From: Dryococelus australis
Lineage: Eukaryota > Arthropoda > Insecta > Phasmatodea > Phasmatidae
Length of the DNA stretch: 64,000 nt
Assembly: GCA_029891345.1 (NCBI GenBank)
Contig: CM057009.1
Span: 309,817,666-309,881,665, forward strand
Reading direction: 5' to 3'
Part shown: in pieces, positions 1-12,540 of the stretch
Numbering within the stretch: position 1 is the first letter of the stretch
Layout: the number at the start of each line of letters is the position of its first letter
Translations under genes and position numbers: made by a program
Notes under the pieces: model-generated
Told to the model about the DNA's origin: nothing
Seen by the model: the letters and a program-made list of their open reading frames with translations, nothing else
Databases searched by the model: none

Positions 1-1580
1 CTTTTTAACACTATCCAGAAGTATATTGTTCGATTGTAAGTACTTTTTGAAATTGTGCATCAACCTCGTCTTCTTGCACCACTTTCAAGTGTGTTTACCA
101 CCATTAGAAAGCAATTAAGGCCCTGGGTCGTATATGTTTCCATCCTATTTTTTGTAACGACTACACATATGGAGTTCGTGAGTTTGTTCATCCAGTTAAG
201 TTGCAATCTGTATTTTAAGAACAATGAAATTTATTTCCATCAAAATATGTGCACACTTTTACTTTTAGCCAGATAACCAAAATTTGCAACGTTTCAGTAG
301 GGCATACATTTAAATCCCAAATAGTGCTTATTCATGTTTAAAGATTCCATGTTTATCTAGAGAGCTTAATGTTTTATAGGAGTAGCAACAACTGAAAATG
401 TTTATCTTCTCTTATTCGACAGCAGGAGCAGAACTGTATTAAGGGTTATTATTATAGATCTCATTAAATTTGGTGTTTTTTGTTTTTTTTTTTTTTTTGT
501 TTTTTTTCCAATGGAACAGAATGAAGGATTTTTGTGTTTTTTATAGAAATAACTTAAAATTTTACAAAATAGAACTTACCATTTTCCGAAATGGTAGAGT
601 TCAGTATATCTGATAATACATGAAATCTTTAAACTGGAATTGCAACATAATTATTTAACAATGTATTTGTAGTGCACAGACTATTTGATGTTTTATGTAC
701 ATTTTATGGCTATTTTGGAAAATAGTGCAAGACAAATTAAGGAAAACACTTACTTTGTACTATAAGGAAATGCCTGAATTTGACAGTTAAGTAGAATTGA
801 TTTTATTTGGTGTTTTTAGTCCCCCTGAACCAATATACATATTTATTATTAGGCTCAATGTTGTTTTATATAAATGGCCACCTACCAAAATGCTATTGCC
901 AGCATACTGTGTGATATCTCTGGAATTATTTTACTGCTGTTGGCAGAAATTCTAAATAAAGGTAGTTATACACTCTTTGATTTTTCTGTGACTTTTTAAG
1001 TTCTTTTGTCAAATGTCATCTTCGTTTTATAAAATAATATGCTCTTGAATTTGCATTTAAATCCGTAATAGAAGTAAAAACGTCTCAAACATCTGCCCAT
1101 AATTTCTTAATAGTTTTTAACTTGCTGAAATTAAGCTGTAAAATATGGTTATAGCACCACACTAAGTAAATTTTATGCAGTAATAAATTGAACTCAGTTT
1201 CAGGCAAGCAAAGTAATTGAATTTGGTTTACAGAAAGAAAAAAAAACCGACAGAAATTTTAAATTAATGTATGAACATATATTTTTGGGACCAGTGTGGA
1301 TCCAGTGCTGTTCACATCAAAAAAGAAACTGGAGTGATTTGTAAATTGACACTAATATGACATCAGTGGAAAAAGACCAACGTAACATACTGTCAGTGAT
1401 TTTTATAACACGTAATGTAGCATAAAAATTATGATTTCTTCAAAGCCAAAAATTACATGAACATTATTTTTAATGAATATTAATTGTCCTTGCAATGCAA
1501 TAAAACTTCAAATCCATGTTCTATCTCACTGTGCCTTTTGGCTACGAAAGCCTTGTCCTCCCTGGAAAAGGAGGGCAGGG
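1..1580. other. AT-rich non-coding stretch
   Basis: I see no exon or recognisable repeat here. The stretch is AT-rich, has a poly-T run near 482-498, and its open frames are short with no protein-like composition. It lies upstream of the first exon I can support for the host gene, so it may be intron or 5' flank. Confidence 0.5.
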
Positions 1581-1620
1581 TATATAACTCGGCCGTGACA
1601 ACAAAAAATCTCGAAAGAAT
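1581..1620 (+). repeat. Left terminal inverted repeat of the 1.6-4.0 kb transposon
   Basis: The core is a CGGCC block followed by GTGACAACAAAA and a CGAAAG block. Its reverse complement recurs with a few changes at 4001-4044. Flanking TA dinucleotides fit a TA target site but are not decisive in AT-rich sequence. Confidence 0.6.
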
Positions 1621-4000
1621 GCGGTTCTGCTGGGCTGGCCGTCGCCTCAAGAGCGGGCGGACGAGGGTAAAACCCAGCGAGCCAGTCAGAGGCGAACAGC
1701 TGAACACGAACACGTACAGTCTGTACTGCATGAAAATCGACAAGGCCAGTCTTGGTTGGTGGTAGTAATAAACGTAGTCTGAAGGAGCGCCTATTTACCA
1801 GTACCCAAGTAGTTGATCGTTCCAAACGTGTACATATATTTGAGCGCCAGTGTCAATGTTAATAACATTATGGCTTCGTGTAGTAAAAAAACGTCCCCCT
1901 ATTCATAGTGAAGGCCCCAAAATAATAGGAAACGTAATTTCATTGTTTGATGAAGAGAAGGTACCTGGGAAACATACGTATCCAATTGAAAATGCAACAA
2001 AGCGAGCAGCAGCTGCAATAGGAAAATCTGAGGCAACAATATGTAAAATACGGAAGGAAATCAGTGTAGGGAAACTAACAGGCAAAAAAACTATGTACGC
2101 TTGGGAAGAAACGGAAGACGAACGCCCGAAAAATTGTGTTAGATGATTTTGATTTGTGTGTTGTTCGACATACAATCCAAAAATTTTATGCTCATAGGAA
2201 ATAAGTGCCTACATTAAAGAAGTTAATTTCTGGACTACGAACAGAAAATAATGTCCGCAGAGGCAAGGAAACGTTGCGGCAAATTGTAAAGAAGATAGGC
2301 TTCCGATTCAAGTAATGCGAAAACAAGAGACTTGTATTAATGGAGAGAACATACATTGTTGCATGGAGGGAAAGGTATTTAAGGATAATGAGAAAAAATT
2401 ATAGTCTGGGGGAGAACAGGTTACCGGTGGTTTATGTATGTTGACGAAACGTAGATTCATGCTGCGTACACAGTCAGCAAATGTTGGCAAGATCCGCACA
2501 CGCCAGGTGTGCTGAAGAACAACACGGCAAGCCAACGATGGAGTATTGTGCATGCGGGTTCGGATGCGGGGTTTGTTCCTAGCGCGTATCTCATCTTAAA
2601 GTTTAAAATCAAAAGTGGCGACTACCACGATTAGATGAATAGTGGGAATTTTTCCAAATGGGTACCCGAAAAACTCTTACCCAATCTGTCCCGTATATGC
2701 ATAATTGTAATGGATAATGCATCCTATCACTCGGTGCAGACAAACAAAGCCCCTACAATGACATCACGTAAGGCTGAAATACAAGAGTGGCTCAAGTTCA
2801 ATAACATTGTATATGAGGAAGAGATGACTAAAGCAGAACTACTCCACATCGTGAAATGTCAACGATCGGTTAGGAAGGATTGCATAGACGAATTTCATAA
2901 AGAACATGGCCATGAAGTAGTCAGGCTGTCTCCATATCACTGCAACTTAAATGCCATCGAATATATATGGAATATTGCCAAGTCTCGTGTGGTGAAGAGC
3001 AACGTTTCGTAAAGAGCCGACCAAATAAAGCCACTGACAGATGAACAGTATTTCTTAAAAAGACTGTAAATCAGCAGTGTTACATGTGAAGAGGGAAGAA
3101 GAGCAGTATTTGGAAAAACGATCGTTGCATGGAAGAAGAAATGGAGAAGATTGTAATTAGTTTAGGTGGTGACAGTGACAGTGACTGTGGAGGCGACAGT
3201 AGACATGATACTGACAGCTTCAGTGACAGTAGTGTACATGGAAATGTAGCCGATGGTAAACGTTCAGGTATCGAAGAACTTTAGTAGACTTAAGCATCTA
3301 TTACCGATGCTGCGTAACTTTACAGCTCACATTATATCACTAAGTGTTTCGGTAATTTCTGACGCATTCCTTTCAAACAGTCCGGATTTCTTCAGTGTAC
3401 ACTTATCAACACGGGCGGAGCCCAGGAGTCGGAATATACAAAACACTGGTTTAGTGATACGTAGTTATTAATGTGACACTTTGCTATTGATTTGTAACGT
3501 TAACAGTTGTAACTGTATTATGTATGGAAACATGTTATTGCTATTATGGGGTATTATTTTAATATTGATCTGTCAATTGTTTAAATTATATGTATACTTA
3601 CACTTACAGTAATGTGGGTATTGTAAAATAGGACAAGGCATAAATGTGAGGAACGTGTGTAGTAAATATAATTTGTTCGAGGGTGATTTGCAACTATATA
3701 TAATTGTATATTCTGTTAACGTTATTATGCCAAGCTAGGCGGATGTTTTTAATATGTAGATTTATGTACCGTATGTGCGGAACTAACTGTGCTTGTTGAA
3801 TTGTACCAAGCCTCGATAAAAAGGGGGGGGGGGAGGAGGTTCTACAGTTTGTTGTGTAGGCGCGTAAACAGCTTTCATCAGTACGAGATTCACAAATACT
3901 ACACTGCCCTTTGTGAGTGCCAATGTACTGTTGACGGTTCTCAGTAGGCTGTCCTGAGTGTACCACTCTCCCCCTGGGCGTGTCGCTCTAGGAGGGGTAG

Positions 4001-4044
4001 CGCCTTTCGGGCTGTTTTGTTGTCGTGGCCGACTAAATTATAAT
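4001..4044 (-). repeat. Right terminal inverted repeat of the 1.6-4.0 kb transposon
   Basis: Read on the minus strand it gives a TCGGCC block, then ACGACAACAAAA, then CCGAAAGG, matching the order of the left repeat at 1581-1620. Weaker similarity continues inward for perhaps 60 bases more. Confidence 0.6.
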
Positions 4045-4976
4045 AGACTTATCATGAAATATGTTCCCGTACCAACCAAAAACTTCTGTGTTATTTTTTC
4101 GTCGGTTGTTCTTTCTCAAGTCGCAACACAATTTGAACAAAACATGCTGATCTCCCTTCCAGGAAAAAAAGATTTCAAAGCTCCCAAAAATAAATTTTTG
4201 CATTTTTAAAGTATAGGTGTTTTATTTACGCACATGTGAGAATTAAGCGATCTACTGTACCGGATGTCATGGTTGCGGCAGGGAAATAAGATGACATGGC
4301 TTACCGCTCAGGTTAAACAATACAGGTAGTCTTAATACAATTCATGATATTTATTTCGATGTTCTCCCTTTATCCTACAAATAAGAAAGGTTTATAAAAA
4401 TTGTTGATGAACATTTTACAGTGTTTCTGTACATTTCTGGACGTTTGTTGATGTGGAATTTTTGTTCGTTTCCTTTTCAGTAATGACCTCCTGAAGTTTG
4501 TCCCCATTGCGCTGCCTTACTCTGTATAAAGCCGCAAGATATTTAATTCTTTGAAAATAACCCACGGCTGTGAATATTTCGATATATTTACTTTCGTGAA
4601 TGTTTACCTGAACAGATAGGAAAGCGAGAGAGGAATGTCATAATTTTGACGTTTTTATAAATATTTGTGAACTGCTATAAACAATTAAACCTCTCATTTG
4701 TGGTGCTAATAATACATTTAAAAAAATATTTTTGTCATCTACCGAATTATACACACCAATAATTATTGTTAAAGCCTTTTAATATACTTCGTATACGATT
4801 TTCATGATGTCCCATAATCATGCATGTATTAATTGGTTTCCCTATTATAACATTTCACATTTTATATTAAATATTTTACATTTGTGTTGAGAATGTAGAG
4901 TTTTATTAATGTATGGGATATTTTATCACCCCATCACATTTCATAAAAGTATAAAGTGAACAATATTTTTTTACAG
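4045..4976. other. Non-coding stretch upstream of exon
   Basis: AT-rich, with no recognised gene or repeat. Its last bases form a strong 3' splice site (T-rich tract then ACAG) for the exon that follows. Confidence 0.5.
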
Positions 4977-5119
4977 GACTCTAATGGATAGACTCCAGGT
5001 CAGTCCATACTTCAGCAACATAACAATTTTGGCGGGCCAGCAACCCCAGTATATACTTAATTCAACAAGCAGACAGACTGATTTCTTCACTAATTTTACG
5101 CTTGATGCCTACAATAATG
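4977..5119 (+). CDS. Host gene, internal exon A (extracellular-type protein, uncharacterised)
   Basis: The acceptor is a run of seven T then ACAG, and the donor is ATG|GTAAGT, both close to consensus. One frame is fully open over 143 bp, entering in phase 2 and leaving in phase 1. It encodes 47 residues, beginning with T-L-M-D-R-L-Q and ending D-A-Y-N-N, and includes three N-x-T sequons (N-I-T, N-S-T, N-F-T). That suggests a glycosylated extracellular or luminal protein. The last base (G) plus the first two of exon B make a valine codon, so the exons join in frame. The text looks like part of a globular alpha/beta domain, possibly von Willebrand factor A-like. I do not recognise the gene, and no upstream exon was identified in the window. 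Confidence 0.72.
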
Positions 5120-5233
5120 GTAAGTAAAGTAAAATATATTTTATTTAAACTTCTCGTTATATTTGTAATTTCATTCTCAGTTCAGGTCGATTACAAATTA
5201 TTTACGATCGATGGGAAACTTTTAAAAGTCTTA

Positions 5234-6644
5234 GGGCCTTATTCATTGTCGTTTTTAGTCCGGACTAAGGAAAAATCATCCTCCGACCAATATTTTTCGT
5301 ATTCAGAGAGATTTTTTATTGCTAGTCCGAGGATCATCTTACTTTTAGTACGGCCTAACCTTTAGTCCAGACTGAGGGTAGGATTAACGAGGTATCAAGG
5401 TCAAAAAGAAACATGGCGAATATAAAATACGACGGTTTCGTTAGTAAGTATTACATACCAGTAAAAGCTAGATAAAGTTTACGAATAAAAAAATTACGTT
5501 TAAAGCCGATTCTGTCAATCTGTATGCAAAAATATGCCGACCTAATGAATGAAATGTTCCATAAATAATAATTCAAATGAAATATACCCTATAAGCTTAA
5601 TAAAACATGAGTTTTTAGTTACACCAATGCCTGTCTATTTTGTGTCAATCAAATGCCTTCTCTGAAAACATATTCTTAGGAGACGTGATATTAATACACT
5701 CATAGAGAATTTTAATACGAATCCATCTTTGCGAATATATACAGTATTTAGTCAGAAACAGAATGTATTGGTAGCTCAATGGTACCATCGTGGGTTGATA
5801 TGCAGAAGGATGCGAGGTCGAACATAATTATAACCATTTTTAAATGTCTTTTTGTAATGTATCTAGCATTACAATACTCATTTAACATCATTATAAAGAA
5901 AATATTGGCGTAATAAAATGAAACCAGCCCATATTACACTATATGATAGTCTCTCATAAAAACAAGGTTAAAACGAATAAAGTGAGGTTGATGTAGTAAA
6001 AAATAACAAAATTGCTATCCTCGCTTAGCAAAATGTTGTGGATGAATGTAAAAAGAGATTATAAATTAAACTGTATGAATAATGTGATTTCTGATTTGTT
6101 TACAAGAGTAGGCATACAATACTCAGCATACTATAGAGAGTATCACTTTTGAAAGGAAATAATCAAAACCTTATAAGGGTCAAGACCTTTTATATAACCT
6201 TTTGCTTCCAAAATTACTTTGTAGGATATAGTACATTTACAAACCTTCTACTTTTATTTTCAATTCAGCACACGATATAACTGATTATATTTTATTTGTT
6301 CTTGCGCAGATTAACGCTTATTGTAAATTACTATTCAATTTGAAAAGTAAAAACATTTTAATTTTAAATAAGTTATATTAAGTTTAGCGCTATCCAGTTA
6401 CTATTTTGTCATGAGCGGAAATTAAACGTTTTATTTGAGACGAATAATCTGTAATGTGCATGCACGGTAAACTTGGCAACAGTGTACTTTGATGATCATT
6501 CAACTAAAGTTCGTCTAGCTCTAATCGGGGTTTATGAATATGATATAGTTAGTCCACCCTTCGTCCGGACTAACCCCAGACCAACACCAAGGAAGACCAT
6601 ATCTGGATCATCCTTGGACGAAGCTCTGACTATGAATAAGGCCC
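5234..6644. mobile_element. Non-autonomous PIF/Harbinger-like element (about 1.4 kb) in intron 1
   Basis: The ends are inverted repeats beginning GGGCCTTATTCAT (5234-5246 and, on the minus strand, 6644-6632), followed on both sides by a GTC block. Each end also has a subterminal GTCCGGACTAA motif. A direct TTA lies just outside each end (5231-5233 and 6645-6647), matching the 3-bp TWA target duplication known for PIF/Harbinger. No transposase or Myb-like frame is visible inside, so it would need a helper. It sits in the 4.9-kb intron between exons A and B. Confidence 0.85.
5769..5825 (+). other. tRNA-like segment (A and B box) inside the Harbinger-like element
   Basis: GTAGCTCAATGG at 5771-5782 fits a Pol III A box, and GAGGTCGAAC at about 5814-5823 approximates a B box at tRNA-like spacing. 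The arms do not fold into a clean cloverleaf by eye, so this is more likely a SINE or tRNA relic than a working tRNA gene. Confidence 0.35.
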
Positions 6645-6833
6645 TTAATTATTGCCTTATATTTTCACATTTCATATTTTACTGCCACATGTAAAAACAA
6701 ACATTTCTCTGGATCTAACGGCTACAATTCATCTTCTAAACAAATGATAATAAAAAAAATTTAGACACATATATAAGATCAATTAAATTTAAAGTTGCTT
6801 GTATGTCTACAAAATGTTTTGCAAGATATGTAT

Positions 6834-7920
6834 TTAAGCATGCTTTCCATATGCGTCAATGTATTTGTCCCACTGAGAAACGAAGTGATGATTGCCATCG
6901 TAGGAATCCTTGCTTCGTGAATATAACAAGTCTGTTACAGTAGAAGTCACTCCCGTATCCGACAAAAAACGGTGAATTTGAGACATTTCTTCAGAGCACT
7001 GAGAACTTGAAAATCGCAAGGACTCTGGTGCGGATGATAGGCTAGGTAACCAATCACTTCCCCAGAGATACTTAGCAAGCCATTCGGTCGTAATCCTGGC
7101 AACATGGAAGCCACGTGTTATCACAAAGCAGATTGGTACCCTTGTTGATCACAACACGTCGGTATTGCATTGCCATACTCAAACAATGCGGTGTGTTATA
7201 AAGTACACGAATGCGTTGAATCTTCGCCATTTAATAAGTAACAAAGGACACATTTGACAGCAGAAGACAGTCAGTATGACCTTGTCAGCTGACTGAGCTG
7301 ACATGATTTCTATTGGTTTTGGCAGAACCAAGTTTATTAAATTGCACATTGTTAATTTTTTAATACCAGTTGGAAGTGGCAACACCTTGGCCTATAGACA
7401 GCAACTACCCTTGATTAGAAGCCCTCGCCATTTTCACGATTTCGGGAGAAAATCATCAGATACAGCGCTATTTTTCCCAGTTATTGCTCCAATGACAAAC
7501 ATTTCGGCACTAATTGGTAATTCACTTTCATGTAGTGTAGTCATTCCTTTGGCATGTGCTGCACACTGCTATTGGACAAGCCAACTGTCTCACTGATGTA
7601 TATCAGAAGAATCCTTCAGTTTACGTGATCAATGAGTAAATCTCAGAAATGTTCTTATCAGAATCCAGTTAGTCATCTGGCCAGGACACATGTCGTTCAA
7701 TGAAATACCGTCTAGTACTAAACTGTTCACTCCACTTTTTTTCTGTCTTTGTCGATACACACTTGTAGCCATAAACAGTGTTCAGCCATATGTGAATATC
7801 CACTGATGAAGCACCTTCCGCACAAAGGAAACAGACAACGCCTCGCTGTTCTTCTCTTTTTACTCCCATCATTGGCAGTTTCATTTTCCTATCACGTGGC
7901 AGCTGGGTAAAGAACAACTA
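6834..7920 (-). mobile_element. Mariner-like transposase relic, minus strand
   Basis: The N-terminal region (7917-7669, minus) has E-Q-R-G-V-V, then A-E-G-A-S-S-V-D-I-H and K-W-S-E-Q-F, the helix-turn-helix pattern of mariner-type transposases. A middle piece (about 7290-7180) has D-K-V-I-L-T-V-F, which matches the strand holding the first catalytic region. The C-terminal piece (7124-6834) ends S-Q-W-D-K-Y-I-D-A-Y-G, a typical mariner C-terminus. The frames are broken between pieces and much of the catalytic centre is unreadable. It lies in intron 1, antisense to the host gene. Terminal repeats were not found. Confidence 0.6.
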
Positions 7921-8700
7921 TTAAGTGTCAGCGTGCAGTTTCGTGGCCGACACTTGCGCAAATACGCCAGTGTCCCAGCGTGGAGGTATCATATACACTT
8001 GAGGCTATCTGCAGTGAAAGGCAACTTTTTAATTCATTGCTTCTTGTATATTACTAGAACGAAAACACTAAATTTAAATTTTATGAACCAGAAAGATATC
8101 AGTTGCATTGGCCATCATTTAACCGATTTTATTTATATAAATACGTGACATAAAACGACATTTTGGAAGTTTCTGCCAGCTTTACAATGCCAGTAGAATT
8201 TTTTGTTTATATGAAATTACATAGAGTTACAGTTGGTGACTAATCTTAATGGATGATTTCAAAAATGCTTAGTTAAGCATACTCCAGCTTTAAAAAATGT
8301 ATAAAATGCCACAAACAGTTTTTTTGAGTTCATCGGCCTCGGTGATGTTACCCACTAAATGAATTTCACATTCGTAACATTCATGATCATTTGTCGAAAG
8401 GAATCATATAAACTAGATATTTTATATGAACTTTTTGATATATATATATATTGACTTCTTGTATATATTTGTCATAAATTTCAATCTTTTTGGATAGTTA
8501 GCATGTTTTAAGATTGTCATTTTAGACATATTACTATCTCTTTTTTACTTCTACCCCAATAACCTCATGAACTCGTTAAAAAAAAAGAATATTATAATTC
8601 ACTGTAAATCTATATTATGGTATAGATTTGAAATAAAGTTATACATGATGTGTGAAATACCTTCGACATGATTCACTCACTGTTTAGTTTTTGACAGTAC
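7921..8700. other. AT-rich intronic stretch
   Basis: No exon, transposase or clear repeat was seen. It contains a short TA run near 8441-8453 and is part of the intron between exons A and B. Confidence 0.5.
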
Positions 8701-8716
8701 ATTTAATACTGGGTGT

Positions 8717-9690
8717 CCATAAATTACTTGTCTATTTTGTTGAAAGAGTGATTGCACATGAAAACATAATATATGTTCGTTACACACTGAATTCAACATG
8801 TGCACCATTCAAATCTTGACACATCTCCCATCCGTCGGCAGTAGCACGAAATATATTCCTAACAATTTGCCAGTGACAGAAGCGGATTGCATAATGTGGT
8901 CTCGGAGCTCCATCAAAGTGGTAATGAATCGGCTGAGTGTATATACTTTTGATAAATTCCCATACGATTAGGTCCATGGGTGTGAGCTCATGCTTGGAAC
9001 GCGCCACTCACAGAAAAGGTACTCCACAAATAATCCATCCCCTAGGAAACTCAATACGCATAAAAGATCGGACATCAACTGCACAATTGCATGGTATCTC
9101 TTCGTGGTAAACGGTGTTTTTACGTCTATCCTGGTCAAGCTGTGACAACAGAAAGTGTGTAAACACATCTAAGTAGATTATCCCATTGATGGTTCTTTCG
9201 TCGAAGTATAATATGCCTTAAAATTTCTCTCTGGTTATCCCCATCCACACATCAGCCTTTAAAGAGTCTCGCGGGAATACCGCATACTCCACTGGTGGCG
9301 TGCCTATTTAGATGGAGCATTATGTGTGTTAACCATTCCACTAATGCGGGAAGTTGCTGCATCACTAAGGCATGTGCGAGGACATTGCCGTCGTCATTTA
9401 CTGCAAGAAATTCGGTGCACATAGCCACACACTCGACCAAGTCCCCTTGATGTAAGTGATGCAGAATCTCCAGATGGCGAGGTTTCTTGTTCAGAGTGAC
9501 TCACAACAACTTATGCACTGTCTTACGTGGAATGTTTTATTCCCGTAAGAAACGTCGCACTGATTTTGGACTTCGTTCAATAGACAATCTAATGGCTCAA
9601 TCTTTCGTCGGCGGTTGATCGCCCTCCTTGTACGGGCGTTGTCGCCACAGCCCAGTGCACTTAAACTTATCAACAAACTTTTGAATTTTT
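8717..9690 (-). mobile_element. Tc1/mariner-like transposase relic, minus strand (GAHVEF type)
   Basis: Minus-strand pieces at 9676-9491, 9440-9252 and 9007-8780 follow the order of a Tc1/mariner-superfamily transposase. A helix-turn-helix region comes first. The strongest piece is last: L-T-P-M-D-L-I-V-W-E-F-I-K corresponds to the 'SPDLTPxDFFLWGxxK' block, and it ends N-G-A-H-V-E-F, a usual C-terminus in this group. The copy is heavily frameshifted. The GGGTGTCCATAAA at about 8711-8723 looks like a transposon end, but its partner was not found. Confidence 0.65.
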
Positions 9691-10060
9691 TGTTCGAAGG
9701 TCCAGTTTTATGGGGTTGGCTTTGAAATTCCGTTCAAATTACCCCTCCAGCTCTCACACCTCTCATGTATGAAAATTACTGTGCCATGTCAGTCATCAGT
9801 AACAACATAACAATTGTTAAATTCCACTGTGAACGCCTTTGTGAGAATTTCAACAGCAAATGTATGCACGTTGTGGCAGCAGTGCACTGCCATACACATT
9901 GTGCAACTAACTGCCCTATTTCTATAAACTCGATACTTATTTTACTGACATCTTGTTCACAAAAATGGGTAACTGTTATTAATGGTGTCTAAATTATGTG
10001 AGTAGATAGAGATAGATAGAATGTGCATGAGTGTAAAACAACCATACTTTATGTTTTCAG

Positions 10061-10267
10061 TGACACGTGGTATGAACCTCCGAGTTTTGATGGCCTCTAA
10101 TCTGGTCTCGCACTTCCAAAACAAGCTGGATGAGGAGAGAAGACTAAACATTGCTGGCGGACATGCAACCGCTGTTCTCTTCATACCGGCGCAGGGTTAT
10201 GCTGTTTCTGATGACGACCTACAAGCGTGCATACAGTCTTTCAGCTGGTACAAGTTGAGGCTTCCAG
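10061..10267 (+). CDS. Host gene, internal exon B
   Basis: The acceptor is ATGTTTTCAG and the donor CCAG|GTAACT. The 207-bp exon enters and leaves in phase 1 (69 codons, symmetric). After the junction valine the protein starts T-R-G-M-N-L-R-V-L-M-A-S-N, continues with a charged helix-like stretch (N-K-L-D-E-E-R-R-L-N), then a hydrophobic strand-like stretch (A-T-A-V-L-F-I-P-A) and a D-D-D-L-Q-A-C-I helix. This alternation of strand and helix fits an alpha/beta (VWA-like) fold. The reading is confined to the splice-bounded part: downstream of the donor the frame soon becomes simple and ends. The 1-1 phase matches exon C, but another symmetric exon could be hidden in the 22-kb intron that follows. 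Confidence 0.78.
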
Positions 10268-11470
10268 GTAACTGCGACGACTTTCAAATAAAGTACTGCT
10301 GCGACTCAATATTTGAATGTGCATGTACCCAATTTGTAGGAAGCAGACAAATTATTTAATTTGTTAAGTGAAAGTCAAGATTTCGAACTTTTGGGGCGTT
10401 CATGGCACATTTTGCAATTTGACCATATTTCTAAATGCCTTGGAGAACTCTGGGTCAGTACGAGAGATATTAAATACTCTCCATAGCAGTTGCCAAGTAA
10501 CAAATAAGACTGCACTCTGTATAAAGAGGTTGAGTGAAGTACAGTCTGCAAGTCATTCAAATAGAAAATTCTCACAGTATATAGAGATACTGAGTTAAAA
10601 TTGAACTTGGGCTAAAAACTTAGGAGTGGGTACTTAAGGTATTTGTGCAATATTTTTTACTATTATAACTGACTAAATTAAGATGTTACACTTCGGCTTG
10701 GAAGATGAAGGAATACTGAATTCCATGATACACTAGAAAATATTTCAATAAATCTTGAACATTATTTTAATAACATATACATTTCTGGCGATACACAAAC
10801 TATGAAGTTATTATGAACTATCATGTATACAATTCTACAAGAGTAACTAAATCACTACAAAAATACAGCCATTGCTGCATTTTTTCTTCAGAATCAGGCA
10901 ATGCTTACGAAACTTATAGGTGAATGTCTTTACCTAGGTTTTCACTTCCCAGGATGTCACATTTACCTGTGACGAATGTCTCTGTTAACTGATTCTCAAT
11001 ATATATATATATATATATATGATTGCACACAAATAACTTTAGACGCCTTATTTACACTGCAGTGGTGCAGTAATAATGTTTTGAAAGCAGACACGATAAA
11101 AATTTGTTTTTCTTCTTCTCATACAATGTGTAAAAATGATGGGTTTTAACACCGGCTTAGTTTAGAGAAGTTAAAACGGTGAGGAAGATATACAGGTCAT
11201 TTTGCATTATGGATAACCGTTTCGTCACATTGGACTCATGAATCTAGCTTATGATCGCTTGTGGGTTACCGGCATCACTACACAAGGAAGGGGTTGAACT
11301 CGGCACTCGATTTGGGAACAAAACTACGTACAGGCCGGATTAACTGTGCTATGCGAACGTATGTGACTAGCAGTGCTAATAAATAATCACCTCAATAGCC
11401 TACCAGGCATTTGAGAATAGTTCGATGCTGTTGCAATAAGATAATGTACTAGGTTTTTTATTACATTCTG
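10268..11470. other. Intron 2, first part: no gene seen
   Basis: AT-rich, with a TA microsatellite at about 10999-11020. No transposase text or further exon was recognised. Confidence 0.5.
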
Positions 11471-11478
11471 ACCATCTG

Positions 11479-12540
11479 ATGAAGAATTTACGTGACGCAT
11501 ACTGCGATATGCATTTGTTGCTTGGTGGCTGTGGCAACAGATATTTTGCTGCTGTCATAGAATATGCACACTGTTATCTAGCGTGGCGGCATTCGAATAC
11601 AAACGTGTTTCGCCGCCTATATCATAGAATGAGTGAAACTAGAAACGTACTTCCAACACATATGTTGATAGAGAGCAGACCTGCACACACCAGACACCTC
11701 AAGAGGATAACATGATTCTCGGAAAAGCCGATTAATATCCCCACACTAGTACCTACACAGTTGCTAGAGCATTGCAATTTAACATGTTCACTACACACTT
11801 AATCACTTGAAATAATTATTTACACCCATTCCAATAGAGACATGGTCAAAACCTTATTCTACATTACCAATTTCCTCGCGCACGCTTCACTGAATGGCTC
11901 CAACATGAACTTGGGCGTAATCCACACTTTTCCCAGAACATTTTGTGGACTTATGAAGTTACTTCCGCCTGGACGACGTATTCAATATACACAAGTCATG
12001 CGTGAGAGATGGAAAATCGTAATGCAACACATGAGCGAGGGCTGCAAGTTCGTTGGAGTGCAAATGTGATGGTGGATAGCCTTGCCAATGGGATTGTTTG
12101 TCCCTGTTCTCTACCCGACCATCTGACTGTGCATTATATAATGTTTTCCTGAGAGATGTGTTTTTTTAACTACTTGTAGATGTGCCTATAGATGTTGGCA
12201 GGTGCACATTGTTCCAGCACGATAGTGCACCGACGCATTATATGGCTCGTGTGAGAAACCACCTTCACAACACCTTCCCTGGTAGGTATATAGAACATAG
12301 TGGCCCCGTACCACGGCCTGCGTGATCACCAGACCTCAATCTCTAAGACTTATTTTTCTGTGGGGACAAAGTGAGGAACATGTATATAGGGATACACCAA
12401 ATGACCATGCAGTTATTTTGACAACACTTCATGCCACAATTACTACAATTTATGAGAAGAATCTGAATAATGTGCAAGGCGATATTCTGCGACGTGCGGC
12501 CGTATGCCAGCGAATGGACTCTGGAGACTTGAATATCTAA
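11479..12540 (+). mobile_element. Tc1/mariner-like transposase relic, plus strand
   Basis: The N-terminal piece (11479-11712) has the layout M-x-N-L-R-D, then a G-rich turn, Y-A-x-x-Y, and F-R-R-L-Y-H-R-M-S-E-T-R, matching the helix-turn-helix of an abundant arthropod Tc1/mariner-like group. The middle (11842-12067) and the end (12322-12537: L-R-L-I-F-L-W-G, then R-R-A-A-V-C-Q-R-M-D-S-G) follow in the expected order and length, about 350 codons in all. Stops and frameshifts separate the pieces, so it is inactive. It belongs to the same broad group as the copies at 8.7-9.7 kb and 42.2-43.3 kb. Confidence 0.72.

Larger units (their letters stand above)
1581..4044 (+). mobile_element. Decayed IS630/Tc1/mariner-superfamily DNA transposon with wide DDE spacing
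   Basis: A transposase relic runs from about 1870 to 3290. The N-terminal piece (1881-2143) resembles the helix-turn-helix region of arthropod DDE_3 transposases. The C-terminal catalytic piece (2635-3009) has the VMDNASYHS motif with the second catalytic Asp, and NAIEYIW with the last Glu. I count about 81 residues between them, against 34-39 in classical Tc1/mariner. A trailing Ser/Asp-rich tail (about 3130-3290, DSDSDCGGDS) is typical of this family. The reading frame is interrupted between these pieces (stops and frameshifts, for example at the end of each piece), so the copy is dead. Imperfect inverted repeats at 1581-1620 and 4001-4044 probably mark its ends. Confidence 0.75.
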
